Part shown: piece by piece, positions 51,623-60,708 of the stretch | Numbering within the stretch: position 1 is the stretch's first letter | Layout of the letters: every line of letters begins with the position of its first letter | From: Lentisphaerota bacterium | Lineage (GTDB): Bacteria; Verrucomicrobiota; Lentisphaeria; Victivallales; Victivallaceae | NCBI GenBank assembly: GCA_015061625.1 | Contig: SUWG01000003.1 | Span: 108,489 to 172,488 of the forward strand | Length of the DNA: 64,000 nucleotides | Reading direction: 5' to 3' | Position numbers and translations under genes: made by a program | Notes under the pieces: model-generated | The model's database searches: none | Seen by the model: only the letters and a program-made list of their open reading frames with translations | What the model was told of the DNA's origin: nothing

Positions 51623-52135
51623 ATCGCCAAGTTGTTGAAACCCAATGATCGCAGCGTCCAGCTCGATCAGGTGCGCCTGATTGGTTCAGATGGAAGTCAG
51701 CTGGGGGTGGTTCCTTATGTCCGCGCCAAGGAGTTGGCATTAGAGGCAGGGGAGGATCTCGTATTGGTTTCCGATACGTCGAATCCGCCGGTGGTCAGGA
51801 TCATGAATTTCGGCAAACTGTGCTATGAGCAGAAAAAGAATCTCAAAGCACAGCGCAAGAACACCGCCGCGCAAAAGGTCAAAGAGATCAAGTTTCATAT
51901 CAATATCGACCAGCACGATTATGAAACCAAGATCAATAAAGCGATCGACTTCCTTGATAAGAAGTTCCGCGTGAAGATCACTTTGGCAATGCGCGGCCGT
52001 GAGATGGCTCATCAGGATATGGCCTTTGAACTTATGGATAAGGTCACTGAAGCCCTGACTCCCTACGCAGATGCTGACGGCAAAGCCAAGTTGCTCGGCC
52101 GTAATATCTCGGTGAATTTCGCACCTAAAAATTAA
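51623..52135 (+). CDS. infC: Translation initiation factor IF-3, probable AUC start
   Basis: IF-3, 170 residues. VRLIGSDGSQLGVV and PPVVRIMNFGKLCYEQKK mark the N domain; VKEIKFHINIDQHDYETKINKAIDFL and KVTLAMRGREMAHQDM-like sequence mark the C domain. No ATG or GTG precedes the conserved part. The ORF track uses TTG at 51632, 16 bp after the Shine-Dalgarno. In frame at 51623 is ATC, exactly 7 bp after the strong gaggagg (AUC-GCC-AAG-TTG...). AUC fits the known use of rare start codons (AUU in E. coli) for IF-3 autoregulation. rpmI and rplT follow. Confidence 0.88.
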   Translation: MAKLLKPNDRSVQLDQVRLIGSDGSQLGVVPYVRAKELALEAGEDLVLVSDTSNPPVVRIMNFGKLCYEQKKNLKAQRKNTAAQKVKEIKFHINIDQHDYETKINKAIDFLDKKFRVKITLAMRGREMAHQDMAFELMDKVTEALTPYADADGKAKLLGRNISVNFAPKN

Positions 52136-52250
52136 TGGAAGTGCCCTGCATTTGCAGGATTTAGTATGGCAGCCGCAAGAGTGCCGCACCGGAAAGGGTA
52201 AAGCATTGACCCTGCCGGTGGAAAAACATCAAAAATAAAGGATGTAAACA

Positions 52251-52451
52251 ATGCCGAAACTCAAAACCAGAAAATGTGCCGCCAAACGTCTGAAACAGAC
52301 CGGCACCGGTAAGTTCCGCCACAACAAGGCGGGCGCACGTCACCTCATGAGCAGCAAAAACGCCAAACGCCGTCGTCGTCTCCGTCAGGATGGTGCCGTT
52401 TCTCACGCCGAGAAACGCCGTATCCAGGTCGCGTTGCCGTATGGTCTGTAA
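52251..52451 (+). CDS. rpmI: 50S ribosomal protein L35
   Basis: 66 residues: MPKLKTRKCAAKRLKQTGTGKF and the HLMSSKNAKRRRRLRQDG stretch are typical. Shine-Dalgarno aaagga. It lies 115 bp after infC and 26 bp before rplT, in the classical infC-rpmI-rplT order. In several bacteria L20 represses this operon through a leader RNA; no such leader is proven here. Confidence 0.95.
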   Translation: MPKLKTRKCAAKRLKQTGTGKFRHNKAGARHLMSSKNAKRRRRLRQDGAVSHAEKRRIQVALPYGL

Positions 52452-52477
52452 TTTTTGAATAGAAGGAGACTGCGAAT

Positions 52478-52828
52478 ATGTCCAGAACTACTTGTGCTGT
52501 TCCGTCACGCAAACGCCGCAAAATGGTGCTTGCCCGTGCTAAAGGTTTTTACGGTAACTCCAGTCGCAATATCCGTACTGCTTATGATGCCGTGGATAAA
52601 GCGTTGGTTCACTCTTACAAGGGCCGCAAACAGAAGAAACAGCAGTACCGTCAGCTGTGGATCGTCCGTATCAACGCCGCTTGCCGCGCGCTGAACGTCA
52701 ACTACAGTACCTTTATGAACGGTCTGAAAAAAGCTAACATCGGTCTCAACCGCAAAGTCCTCGCGGATCTCGCTGTGACTGCGCCGGCCGAGTTTAAGGC
52801 TCTGGTGGAGAAAGTCACCCAGGCCTGA
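52478..52828 (+). CDS. rplT: 50S ribosomal protein L20
   Basis: 116 residues: [23 protein letters not shown] and [40 protein letters not shown] match L20. Shine-Dalgarno aaggaga. The terminator at 52849 ends the operon. Confidence 0.96.
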   Translation: MSRTTCAVPSRKRRKMVLARAKGFYGNSSRNIRTAYDAVDKALVHSYKGRKQKKQQYRQLWIVRINAACRALNVNYSTFMNGLKKANIGLNRKVLADLAVTAPAEFKALVEKVTQA

Positions 52829-52848
52829 GGTTGGTTTAACAAGATCAC

Positions 52849-52901
52849 AACAGCTTGGAAATGGTGACTTTTTTCACCACTTTCAAGCTGTTTTTTGTTT
52901 T
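52849..52901 (+). terminator. Intrinsic terminator after rplT
   Basis: A 19-bp stem with one wobble pair and one mismatch (aacagcttggaaatggtga/tcaccactttcaagctgtt) followed by a long T-rich tract. Confidence 0.85.
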
Positions 52902-52951
52902 TTTGCCGGAAAAGAGTCGTTTTTCCGGCGGGGATTTCAGAGGAAAAGAAA

Positions 52952-53971
52952 ATGAACGAAATTATCGAAGCGGTAAATCGCGCCGCAGTTGATGCCGAAA
53001 CCAAAGCCGCCGCCGCAGTCGATGCCGCCGCTTTGGAAGCGTTGCGCATCGAGTATTTCGGCCGCAACGGACTCTTTCAGGAGTTGTCCAAAAAGATGGG
53101 GAGCATCCCCAAAGAGGAGAAAAAAGATACCGGAATGGCATTCAATTCCGGAAGAAACCGGATCCAGGCGGCTCTGGATGCTGCCAATGCCCGTATCGGC
53201 ACGGCCGGTAAATGTGATCAGGATGCTATTGATCTGACTCTGCCCGGCAGACGTACTGCTCCGGGGCACCGGCATCCGATCACCCAGTTGGCTGATGAAT
53301 GTGTTTCCGTATTCCGCCGCATGGGATTTGTTGCGGTCGATGGTCCGGAAATCGAGGATATTTATCACAACTTTGATGCGCTCAATACACCTGACGATCA
53401 CCCCTCGCGTGATCCCAAGGATACCTTTTATTTCCCGGATGGCAGGATTTTGCGTTCCCAGACCAGTCCGGTTCAGATCCGGGTCATGGAAACTCATGAA
53501 CCGCCGGTGCGTATCGTTGCGCCGGGCCGGGTGTTCCGCCGGGATACTCCCGATGCCACTCACGGCATGAATTTCCACCAGATCGAGGGATTGTATATTG
53601 ACAAAAATGTGTCGATGGCCGATCTTAAAAGTGTGTTGCAGACCTTTGCCTGGGAGATGTTCGGCAAGGATGTGAAGATCCGTTTGCGGCCGCACTTTTT
53701 CCCCTTTACCGAACCGAGCGTGGAGTATGACTTCAGTTGCGTGGTTTGCGGCGGCAAGGGGTGCAATGTCTGTAAAAATTCCGGTTATATTGAAATCGCC
53801 GGTGCGGGCATGGTCGATCCCAATGTGTTGAAAAATGTCGGATACGATCCGGAGATCTGGAGCGGTTATGCTTTCGGTCTCGGTCTGGAGCGTCTGGCAA
53901 TGTTGCGTTACCGGATCCCGGATCTGCGTTTCCTCTACGATAACGATGTCCGTTTTCTGGAACAATTTTGA
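52952..53971 (+). CDS. pheS: Phenylalanyl-tRNA synthetase alpha subunit
   Basis: 339 residues from the ATG at 52952 (Shine-Dalgarno agagga); the track's start at 52895 lies in the terminator's T-tract. N-terminal coiled coil, then the class II core with GHRHPITQ, FHQIEGLYID (motif 2) and GYAFGLGLERLAMLRYRIPDLR (motif 3). It pairs with PheT, 10 bp downstream. The CVVCGGKGCNVCKNSGY stretch is a zinc-ribbon-like insert seen in many PheS. Confidence 0.96.
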   Translation: MNEIIEAVNRAAVDAETKAAAAVDAAALEALRIEYFGRNGLFQELSKKMGSIPKEEKKDTGMAFNSGRNRIQAALDAANARIGTAGKCDQDAIDLTLPGRRTAPGHRHPITQLADECVSVFRRMGFVAVDGPEIEDIYHNFDALNTPDDHPSRDPKDTFYFPDGRILRSQTSPVQIRVMETHEPPVRIVAPGRVFRRDTPDATHGMNFHQIEGLYIDKNVSMADLKSVLQTFAWEMFGKDVKIRLRPHFFPFTEPSVEYDFSCVVCGGKGCNVCKNSGYIEIAGAGMVDPNVLKNVGYDPEIWSGYAFGLGLERLAMLRYRIPDLRFLYDNDVRFLEQF

Positions 53972-53981
53972 GGTGCGTTAA

Positions 53982-56387
53982 ATGGATATTTCAAGAAAAT
54001 GGTTGAGTGACTACGTCAAACTTGATTGTGATGACGCATATCTCTGTGATAAACTGACCATGGCGGGTATCGAGGTGGAGAAGATCGAAAAGAATTCCAC
54101 CATTCCCGAAGGCGTGGTCACGGCAAAAATCCTTTCCCGTGATGCTCATCCGGGGAGCGATCACCTTTCGGTATGCAAAGTTACCGATGGCTGTGAGGAG
54201 TTGCAGATCGTCTGCGGTGCTCCAAACTGCGATGCCGGATGTATTGTGCCGCTGGCGAAAATCGGAACGGTTTTTCACACTGACGAAGGGGATTTCAAGA
54301 TCAAACGTTCCAAATTGCGCGGCGTGGAATCCTGCGGCATGATGTGCAGTGAAAAAGAGTTGGGCATTTCTGAAAACAATGACGGCCTGATGATTTTTCC
54401 GGCGGATACCGCTTTGGGCGTGCCGCTTACCCAACTTTATCCGGGAGATACCCGCATTGAATTGGAGATCACCCCCAACCGTCCGGATTGTCTTTCCATG
54501 TGGGGTGTGGCGCGGGATGTTTCCTGTCTGCTTTCCACCCCGGCGGAACTGCCGGAAATTTCCATTCCCGGTTGCGATACGGAAGTCCCCGGCCTGGTCA
54601 CGGTGGAAAATCAGGAACTTTGCCCCCGTTACATCGGCCGGGTGATCAAAAATGTGAAGATCGGGCCGTCTCCGGATTGGCTGAAAGAACGTTTGGAAAG
54701 TGTTGGTTTGCGTGCCATCAACAATGTCGTAGACGTCACCAACTTTGTCATGCTGGAACTCGGTCAGCCGCTTCATGCTTTTGACCGTGACACGCTGGCT
54801 GGCAACCGGGTCGTTGCCCGCAACGCCAGAGCCGGAGAAAAAATCACTCTGCTGGATGGCAAAGTCGTTGAACTCAACGAAAACCATTTCGTGATCGCCG
54901 ATGCGGAAAAGCCGATGGCTCTGGCCGGTATCATGGGCGGGGAAAATTCCGGAGTTACGGAAAAGACCACCGAAATTCTGCTGGAAAGTGCCGTATTCAA
55001 ATCATCCCACATCCGCAGTGAAAGCCGCAGTCTGGGGATTTCCACTGATGCCAGTTACCGTTACGAGCGCGGAGTTGATTTTGATATGGCGGAATTGGCG
55101 TCGATCCGCGCCTGCCAGTTGATTCTGGCGACTGCCGGCGGCGAATTGGCAAGCAAAGCGATGGAAGTGACTGCTGCCCGTCCGGCGGAACCGGTGATCA
55201 ACTGCCGTTTTGATAAGATCCGGGCCTTGATCGGTACGACGGTCACCAATGAGCGGATCGTGGATATTTTGCAGAAACTTCATTTGAAAGTGGAAAATAT
55301 TACCGATGAATCCTGTGTGGTTACAGCTCCGCTTTTCCGCCTTGACCTTACCCGGGAAGCCGATTTGGCCGAGGAGGTCGCCCGGATCGACGGTTTGGAT
55401 AAGATCCCGATGATCCCGGTTGCCGGTAAAGTCTGCCATCCGGATAGTGAAGATGCTTATGCGCCTTTGCGCAATTTGCGTGATCTGGTGATCGGCATGG
55501 GCTTTGATGAGTGTGTGCATTACAGCATCGTCGGATCGGCTTCCGCGCTGGTTGACAGCCGTTTTGAGAAAAGCGATCTGATCGAATTATCCAATCCGCT
55601 TTCGCCGGATAACGGCTGGATGCGTCCGGGATTGCTGGGTGAGATGCTCGGCACCGTCGGCCGCAATATTGCCCGCGGCAACCGTGATCTGCGGTTGTTT
55701 GAGTTGGATAAAGCTTTCTGCAAGAATCCGGAAAAGTTCCCGGAAGAACGCAATGAATTGCTGATCCTGATGACCGGCAAACGTCATCCGGAATTGTTCT
55801 CTGCCGAGGGTGATGCGCTGGTGGATTTCTACGATATCAAAGGTGTGGTGGAAACTCTGCTGGAAAAACTTTCCGTCACCAATTACCGCTTTGTTGCTCC
55901 GGCAGAGGCCGACAGCCGTTTCCGCACCGGTCATGCTCTGGTGTTGATGCTGGAAGGCAAAGTTGCCGGTATGTTCGGTGAACTCAATGGCAAACACGCC
56001 TCATCCTGGCGCAGTTCCGCCCCGGTATTTTTCGCCCAGTTGGAAGTTGCCGCTCTGATCAATGCGGCCGGCCGGGTGAAAAAGAGTTGCAAGCCTCTGG
56101 CCCAATTCCCCGGCACGACCCGTGACATTGCCTTTGTCGCTCCGGAAACGCTCACCCACGGTGAGGTGATCGACTTCATCCGCAAGTGCAAAGCCCCCAA
56201 TTTTGAATCGGTTCGTCTTTTCGATATTTTCGTCGGCGATGATTTGAAAAAACAACAGAAAAAGAGTATGGCTTACAGTTTGAGCTTCCGCAACCGGGAG
56301 CGGACATTGACCGATAACGAAGTCAATGCCGCCATGGATAAGATCCGCGCCCGGCTGGCCGCTGAATTGAAAGTCGAATTGCGATAA
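53982..56387 (+). CDS. pheT: Phenylalanyl-tRNA synthetase beta subunit
   Basis: 801 residues, full-length. In order: N-terminal tRNA-binding (EMAP/Myf) domain with HPGSDHLSVCKV, B1/B3-B4 editing domain, B5 domain, catalytic-like core and the C-terminal ferredoxin-fold anticodon-binding domain (FPGTTRDIAFVAPETLTHGEV). It forms an alpha2-beta2 enzyme with PheS. Shine-Dalgarno gaggtg. Confidence 0.96.
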   Translation: MDISRKWLSDYVKLDCDDAYLCDKLTMAGIEVEKIEKNSTIPEGVVTAKILSRDAHPGSDHLSVCKVTDGCEELQIVCGAPNCDAGCIVPLAKIGTVFHTDEGDFKIKRSKLRGVESCGMMCSEKELGISENNDGLMIFPADTALGVPLTQLYPGDTRIELEITPNRPDCLSMWGVARDVSCLLSTPAELPEISIPGCDTEVPGLVTVENQELCPRYIGRVIKNVKIGPSPDWLKERLESVGLRAINNVVDVTNFVMLELGQPLHAFDRDTLAGNRVVARNARAGEKITLLDGKVVELNENHFVIADAEKPMALAGIMGGENSGVTEKTTEILLESAVFKSSHIRSESRSLGISTDASYRYERGVDFDMAELASIRACQLILATAGGELASKAMEVTAARPAEPVINCRFDKIRALIGTTVTNERIVDILQKLHLKVENITDESCVVTAPLFRLDLTREADLAEEVARIDGLDKIPMIPVAGKVCHPDSEDAYAPLRNLRDLVIGMGFDECVHYSIVGSASALVDSRFEKSDLIELSNPLSPDNGWMRPGLLGEMLGTVGRNIARGNRDLRLFELDKAFCKNPEKFPEERNELLILMTGKRHPELFSAEGDALVDFYDIKGVVETLLEKLSVTNYRFVAPAEADSRFRTGHALVLMLEGKVAGMFGELNGKHASSWRSSAPVFFAQLEVAALINAAGRVKKSCKPLAQFPGTTRDIAFVAPETLTHGEVIDFIRKCKAPNFESVRLFDIFVGDDLKKQQKKSMAYSLSFRNRERTLTDNEVNAAMDKIRARLAAELKVELR

Positions 56388-56414
56388 CTTCCGTAAAGAG
56401 GAAAGGATTTCACA

Positions 56415-56900
56415 ATGGATAAGAATGCAGGCAGGATCTTTGAAGGCAATCTCGATGCCAAAGGGATCAAAATCGGTATCGTTTGCGCCCGTTTCAATGA
56501 TTTTCTGGTCAGCCGTCTGCTCTCCGGGGCGATGGATGCCATTGTCCGTCACGGCGGCGATGCCGCCAATGTTTCCGTGGCCTATGTGCCGGGATCTTAT
56601 GAGATACCTTTTGCAGTGAAAAAGATGCTTGACCGCAAAGAATTTGATGCGATCGTGGCTCTGGGAGTGGTCATTCAGGGTGATACTCCGCACGCATCTT
56701 ACATCAATTCCGAAGTGGCAAAAGGTCTGGCGCAACTCGGCATGGAATCCGGTATCCCGGTGACCTATGGCATGATCACCGCTGACAATCTGGAGCAGGC
56801 GATCAACCGCAGCGGCGTTAAAGCCGGTAATAAAGGTGTCGATGCCGCCATTGCGGCGATCGAAATGGTCAATTTGTCACGGGCGATAAAAAATGCGTAA
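56415..56900 (+). CDS. ribH: 6,7-dimethyl-8-ribityllumazine synthase
   Basis: 161 residues; the penultimate step of riboflavin synthesis. It has FNDFLVSRLLSGAMDAI, PGSYEIPFAVKKML and ALGVVIQGDTPHASYI (the His in the catalytic region). Shine-Dalgarno aaagagg/aaagg. It overlaps nusB by 8 bp. The usual ribBA gene is not in the window and no FMN riboswitch is seen upstream. Confidence 0.95.
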   Translation: MDKNAGRIFEGNLDAKGIKIGIVCARFNDFLVSRLLSGAMDAIVRHGGDAANVSVAYVPGSYEIPFAVKKMLDRKEFDAIVALGVVIQGDTPHASYINSEVAKGLAQLGMESGIPVTYGMITADNLEQAINRSGVKAGNKGVDAAIAAIEMVNLSRAIKNA

Positions 56901-57375
56901 TCCGGCGGCAGATGAAATGGCTCCGACGCACTCCAAGCGTCTGGGCAGAGAGTTGGCAATGGAGTTCCTTTTTGCCTGCGAAAGCAAAAAGGAACTCCCC
57001 GGAGCCGCCGGATTTGATCTGTTTCTGGAATCGGTCAAAGAGGAATTTGCTCTTGATGACAACCGTACCACCCGGCGGGGCAGAGATTATGCGGTGCGCC
57101 TTTATGAGTCGGTTGCCTGTGACCGGGAAAAGATCGATGGCATTATTGCGGCGCATTGCCGCAACTGGGATATGGATCGTATTTCCGCCGTGGAACGCAA
57201 TATCATGCGGGTGGCAGTAGCGGAAATGCTCTTTTTTGACGATGTTCCGGCAGTGGTAAGTATTGATGAAGCTGTGGGCATTGCCAGAGATTTTTCCGGT
57301 ATTGAGGCGGGAAATTTTATTAACGGTGTGCTGAATTCCGTAAAGGATTCAGAATGCCCCAATGACGGCAGATAA
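56893..57375 (+). CDS. nusB: Transcription antitermination factor NusB
   Basis: 160 residues. GRELAMEFLFACESK is the N-terminal helix, and WDMDRISAVERNIMRVAVAEMLF and DEAVGIARDFSGIEAGNFINGVLNSV are the diagnostic C-terminal motifs. NusB binds boxA RNA with S10 for rRNA antitermination. ribH-nusB is a common pair. It overlaps both neighbours. Confidence 0.93.
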   Translation: MRNPAADEMAPTHSKRLGRELAMEFLFACESKKELPGAAGFDLFLESVKEEFALDDNRTTRRGRDYAVRLYESVACDREKIDGIIAAHCRNWDMDRISAVERNIMRVAVAEMLFFDDVPAVVSIDEAVGIARDFSGIEAGNFINGVLNSVKDSECPNDGR

Positions 57376-58303
57376 TATGTCGATATTTTCAATATTCAAA
57401 CGTGGACTGGAAAAAAGCGCGACCAAACTCGCACGGGTGGTCAGCGGAGTGTTTTCCGGTGTAAAAAGCCATGGCACCGCCAGTTTTGATGATTTGGAAG
57501 CGATGTTGATCGCCGCCGATTTCGGGGTGGCGGCTGCTAAAAAAGTGGTGGATGAGATCCGTGACCGGTATGAACGCGGCAAGATCGCCACTGATGCGGA
57601 TCTGATCGCCGTTGCCAAAGAGGAAGTTTGCAACATCCTCAAACGTGGCGCACGGGAGATCACGACTGCTCCGGCGGGTGAACCGCTGGTGATTCTGATG
57701 GTCGGGGTCAATGGCAGCGGTAAAACCACCACGATCGGTAAATTGGCTGCCAGGTGGAAAAACGAGGGTAAGAAAGTTATTCTCGGTGCCTGTGATACAT
57801 TCCGGGCCGCGGCGGTGGAGCAGTTGCAGTTGTGGGGTGAACGCACCGGCTGTCAGGTCGTGGCGGCCAAGCATGGTGCAGACCCCGCCAGTGTGGCTTT
57901 TGATGCGACGATGGCGGCGAAATCCCGCGATGCGGATATTCTGCTTATCGACACTGCCGGCCGTCAGCAGAATCAGCAGGATCTGATGGCGGAATTGAGC
58001 AAGATACGCCGTTCCATCGGCAAAGTTTTGCCCGGTGCGCCGCATGAAGTATGGTTGACAGTGGATAGTTCTCTGGGGTCAAATGTGATCAATCAGGCAC
58101 GGGAATTCGGCAAAACTGCCGGAGTTACCGGTCTGGTGCTGACCAAACTTGACGGCACCGGCCGTGGTGGTATGGCGGTGGCTTTGCATGAAGAATTTGA
58201 TCTGCCGACCTTCTTTGCCGGTTTCGGTGAAGCTCCGGAAGATTTGCAGGATTTCGATCCGGAATTTTATGCCGAAGCCCTTTTCAGTGTGGAGAAGGCA
58301 TGA
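57362..58303 (+). CDS. ftsY: Signal recognition particle receptor FtsY
   Basis: 313 residues, mostly the NG domain, so the acidic A domain of E. coli FtsY is absent. N domain (about 5-95), then G1 GVNGSGKTTTIGKLA, ACDTFRAAAVEQL, G3 DTAGRQQNQ, G4 TKLDGTGRGG and the C-terminal FAGFGEAPEDLQDFDP. It targets ribosome-nascent chains to the membrane with Ffh. The start at 57362 overlaps the end of nusB; the next ATG at 57377 (MSIFSIFKRG) is equally possible. It overlaps ribD by 4 bp. Confidence 0.94.
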   Translation: MTADNMSIFSIFKRGLEKSATKLARVVSGVFSGVKSHGTASFDDLEAMLIAADFGVAAAKKVVDEIRDRYERGKIATDADLIAVAKEEVCNILKRGAREITTAPAGEPLVILMVGVNGSGKTTTIGKLAARWKNEGKKVILGACDTFRAAAVEQLQLWGERTGCQVVAAKHGADPASVAFDATMAAKSRDADILLIDTAGRQQNQQDLMAELSKIRRSIGKVLPGAPHEVWLTVDSSLGSNVINQAREFGKTAGVTGLVLTKLDGTGRGGMAVALHEEFDLPTFFAGFGEAPEDLQDFDPEFYAEALFSVEKA

Positions 58304-59331
58304 ATACTGATTCAGAATTCATGCTTGAGGCTCTGGCGTTGGCGCGCATGGGGTGGGGATTGACCAATCCCAATCCCATGGTCGGTGCTGTCATTGTCAA
58401 AGATGGCGTTATCATCGGCCGGGGATTTCATCGCAAGGCCGGTGAGGCTCACGCGGAGATCAATGCTTTGCACGATGCTGAAAGGCACGGACACAGTGTC
58501 ACCGGAGCGACGATCTATGTAACTTTGGAACCGTGTTCGAGTTACGGTCGCACTCCGCCGTGTACTGAAGCGATCATTGCTTCCGGCATCAGCCGGGTGG
58601 TGATCGGTTCGCTTGATCCCAACCCCAAACACGCCGGCAGAGCGCAGGATATTCTGACTGCACAAGGTATTCAGGTCGATTGCGGCGTGGAAAATGCTGC
58701 CTGCTGGGATTTGAACAAGCACTTTTTCCGGTGGATAACCAGCGGGAAACCTTTTGTTATTCTGAAAATGGCGATGACTCTTGACGGCAAAACTGCCTGT
58801 GCCAACGGCCATTCCCGCTGGGTCACCGGGCCGGAAGCCCGGCGCCGGGTGCAAAAATTGCGCCGCTTATCCGATGCGATCATGGTCGGCGGCAATACGT
58901 TGCGCATGGATCACCCGCAACTGACGGTGCGTGAACCGGAGAATTTGGAACGTCAACCCCGGCGGATCATTGTTTCCAATTCGGTTACAGACGACGAACT
59001 TATGGAATATTTCCCTGACGGCAGGGCGGAAGTTGTTTCCCTGCCGGATGCCGGGGCGTGGCATGATTATCTGCTGAAACTCGGTCAAAGCGGGGTAACG
59101 GTTTTGCTTATTGAGGGCGGCAGTGAATTGGCCGCTTCTGCCATTGCCGCAGATGCGGTGGATTTCGTGGAGTTTCACATTGCGCCCAAACTGCTGGGCG
59201 GGCGGGATGCAGTGCCGGTTCTGGGCGGCGAATCGCCTTTGAGCATGGAAGACGCATTGGATCTTCACCGGGTGAAAACTTTTTTCTGCGGCAGTGATAT
59301 GGTGGTCAACGGATTTTTACGGGAGATTTGA
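58300..59331 (+). CDS. ribD: Bifunctional riboflavin deaminase/reductase RibD
   Basis: 343 residues. The N-terminal deaminase has the zinc site HAEINAL and PCSSYGRTPPCTEA; the C-terminal reductase has MTLDGKTACANGHSRWVTGPEAR and LLIEGGSELAASAI. It converts the GTP-derived pyrimidine to the ribityl precursor for RibH. Shine-Dalgarno ggagaagg. It overlaps ftsY by 4 bp and is 1 bp from ribE. Confidence 0.95.
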   Translation: MNTDSEFMLEALALARMGWGLTNPNPMVGAVIVKDGVIIGRGFHRKAGEAHAEINALHDAERHGHSVTGATIYVTLEPCSSYGRTPPCTEAIIASGISRVVIGSLDPNPKHAGRAQDILTAQGIQVDCGVENAACWDLNKHFFRWITSGKPFVILKMAMTLDGKTACANGHSRWVTGPEARRRVQKLRRLSDAIMVGGNTLRMDHPQLTVREPENLERQPRRIIVSNSVTDDELMEYFPDGRAEVVSLPDAGAWHDYLLKLGQSGVTVLLIEGGSELAASAIAADAVDFVEFHIAPKLLGGRDAVPVLGGESPLSMEDALDLHRVKTFFCGSDMVVNGFLREI

Positions 59332-59332
59332 T

Positions 59333-59974
59333 ATGTTTACCGGATTGGTTCAAGGTATGGGCAAAATCGTTGCCCGCTCCAACGGCAAATTGGTCATCAA
59401 ACCGGAATTTACAGTGGATGCTCCGGTCTATGGTGAAAGCATCGCCGTCAATGGTTGCTGTCTTACTCTCGAATCTGCCGGTAACGGCGAATTGGTTTTC
59501 CACACTCTTGAGGAAAGTTTGCGCCGCACCAACCTCGGTTTGCTGCCGGTCAATGCAAAAGTCAATCTGGAACGGGCCTTGAGGGTAGGTGACCGGCTGG
59601 GCGGGCATATCGTTCAGGGCCACGTCGATACCGCCGCCGAAGTTCTTGAGTGCCGTCAGACCTCTGACGGCGACTTCAAACTTGCCATTGCTCTGGAGCG
59701 TCAATATGCCGATCTGGTGGTGGAAAAAGGCGGTATCGCTGTCGATGGTGTTTCGCTTACGGTGGTTGAAGCGGCGGAAGATTTTTTTGCCGTCCGCCTG
59801 ATCCCGGTTACTTTGCATGATACCGCATTATCCCAACGCTCTGCCGGTACTCCGGTCAATCTTGAATTTGATGTAGTCGGGCGTTATATCTTGCGTATGA
59901 TGGAGTTGCGTGATAATAAAAAAACATCATCTCCGATTACGATGGAAACTTTGCTGGAGGCCGGATTCCTGTGA
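59333..59974 (+). CDS. ribE: Riboflavin synthase alpha chain
   Basis: 213 residues from the ATG at 59333; the track's longer start adds ribD-overlapping codons. Two lumazine-binding repeats start MFTGLVQGMGKI and GGHIVQGHVDTAAEV; NGCCLTL and DGVSLTVVEA are paired motifs. It makes riboflavin from the RibH product. Shine-Dalgarno gggag. The stop overlaps the next gene's GTG. Confidence 0.94.
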   Translation: MFTGLVQGMGKIVARSNGKLVIKPEFTVDAPVYGESIAVNGCCLTLESAGNGELVFHTLEESLRRTNLGLLPVNAKVNLERALRVGDRLGGHIVQGHVDTAAEVLECRQTSDGDFKLAIALERQYADLVVEKGGIAVDGVSLTVVEAAEDFFAVRLIPVTLHDTALSQRSAGTPVNLEFDVVGRYILRMMELRDNKKTSSPITMETLLEAGFL

Positions 59975-60708
59975 AACTGCATATCGGTATTTCCATTGCC
60001 ACTGCCGGACAACTTGCTGAATTGCCGGAACTGAAAAAGGTTGACTTTCTGGAACTTCCTTTCAGTTTGTGCGGTCAGCCGGAATTTACTCTGCCGAAAA
60101 GTTGGAAAAACCGTCTGCACCGGATCAGCGGCCGCAGTGAAAGCCGCACTTTGAATTCTCTCATCGATACCGGCAATGTTATGCGCCGGGAATTTTACCG
60201 GCTCTTTTCCCGGAATTGTGCCGTTGCTTCATCCTTGAAAGCCGGTGAGGTCACTCTGGCGATCGACTGGGAATATGCTTTTGACAATGCCGGATATGCC
60301 GCTGAATTGCGGGAAATTTTGCGTTGCTGTTACGGTATTGCATTTAAATTTTCCCTGACTCCGGTGATCGAATTGCGTATTCCCGGTTCGGCCGTCCTCA
60401 AACCGGCGGATTTCATCCGTTTGCGCAATTCGTGGATGATTCCGGTGCGTACTTTGATCGATCTGCACCCCCACGAACCCGGCTCATTGGAAATGTTGGA
60501 AAATTTCTTTGCCGCCAACCGCTTTGAATGCAACAAATTCCGTATAAGTTATGATGCTGCCGGCGGCAATTATCTTACGGTCAAATTGCTTGACCGGATC
60601 AAAAACTGCATCTGTCCGGTCGGTTCAGAGATCCCTGAATTATGTTTTTATCCCGGCCGCAATGCTGACCGGGAAGCGTTTCAAGCCATTTTGCCGGTGA
60701 TCGCATGA
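59971..60708 (+). CDS. Hypothetical protein, possibly TIM-barrel
   Basis: A 245-residue protein, GTG start, overlapping ribE by 4 bp and murJ by 4 bp. Alternating strand/helix phrases such as HIGISIATAG, VDFLELPF, TLAIDWEY and IPVRTLIDLHPHEP hint at a TIM-barrel like sugar-phosphate isomerases, but I see no catalytic signature and do not recognise the family. Its tight coupling to ribE and murJ suggests co-expression with riboflavin or envelope genes. Confidence 0.65.
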   Translation: MKLHIGISIATAGQLAELPELKKVDFLELPFSLCGQPEFTLPKSWKNRLHRISGRSESRTLNSLIDTGNVMRREFYRLFSRNCAVASSLKAGEVTLAIDWEYAFDNAGYAAELREILRCCYGIAFKFSLTPVIELRIPGSAVLKPADFIRLRNSWMIPVRTLIDLHPHEPGSLEMLENFFAANRFECNKFRISYDAAGGNYLTVKLLDRIKNCICPVGSEIPELCFYPGRNADREAFQAILPVIA

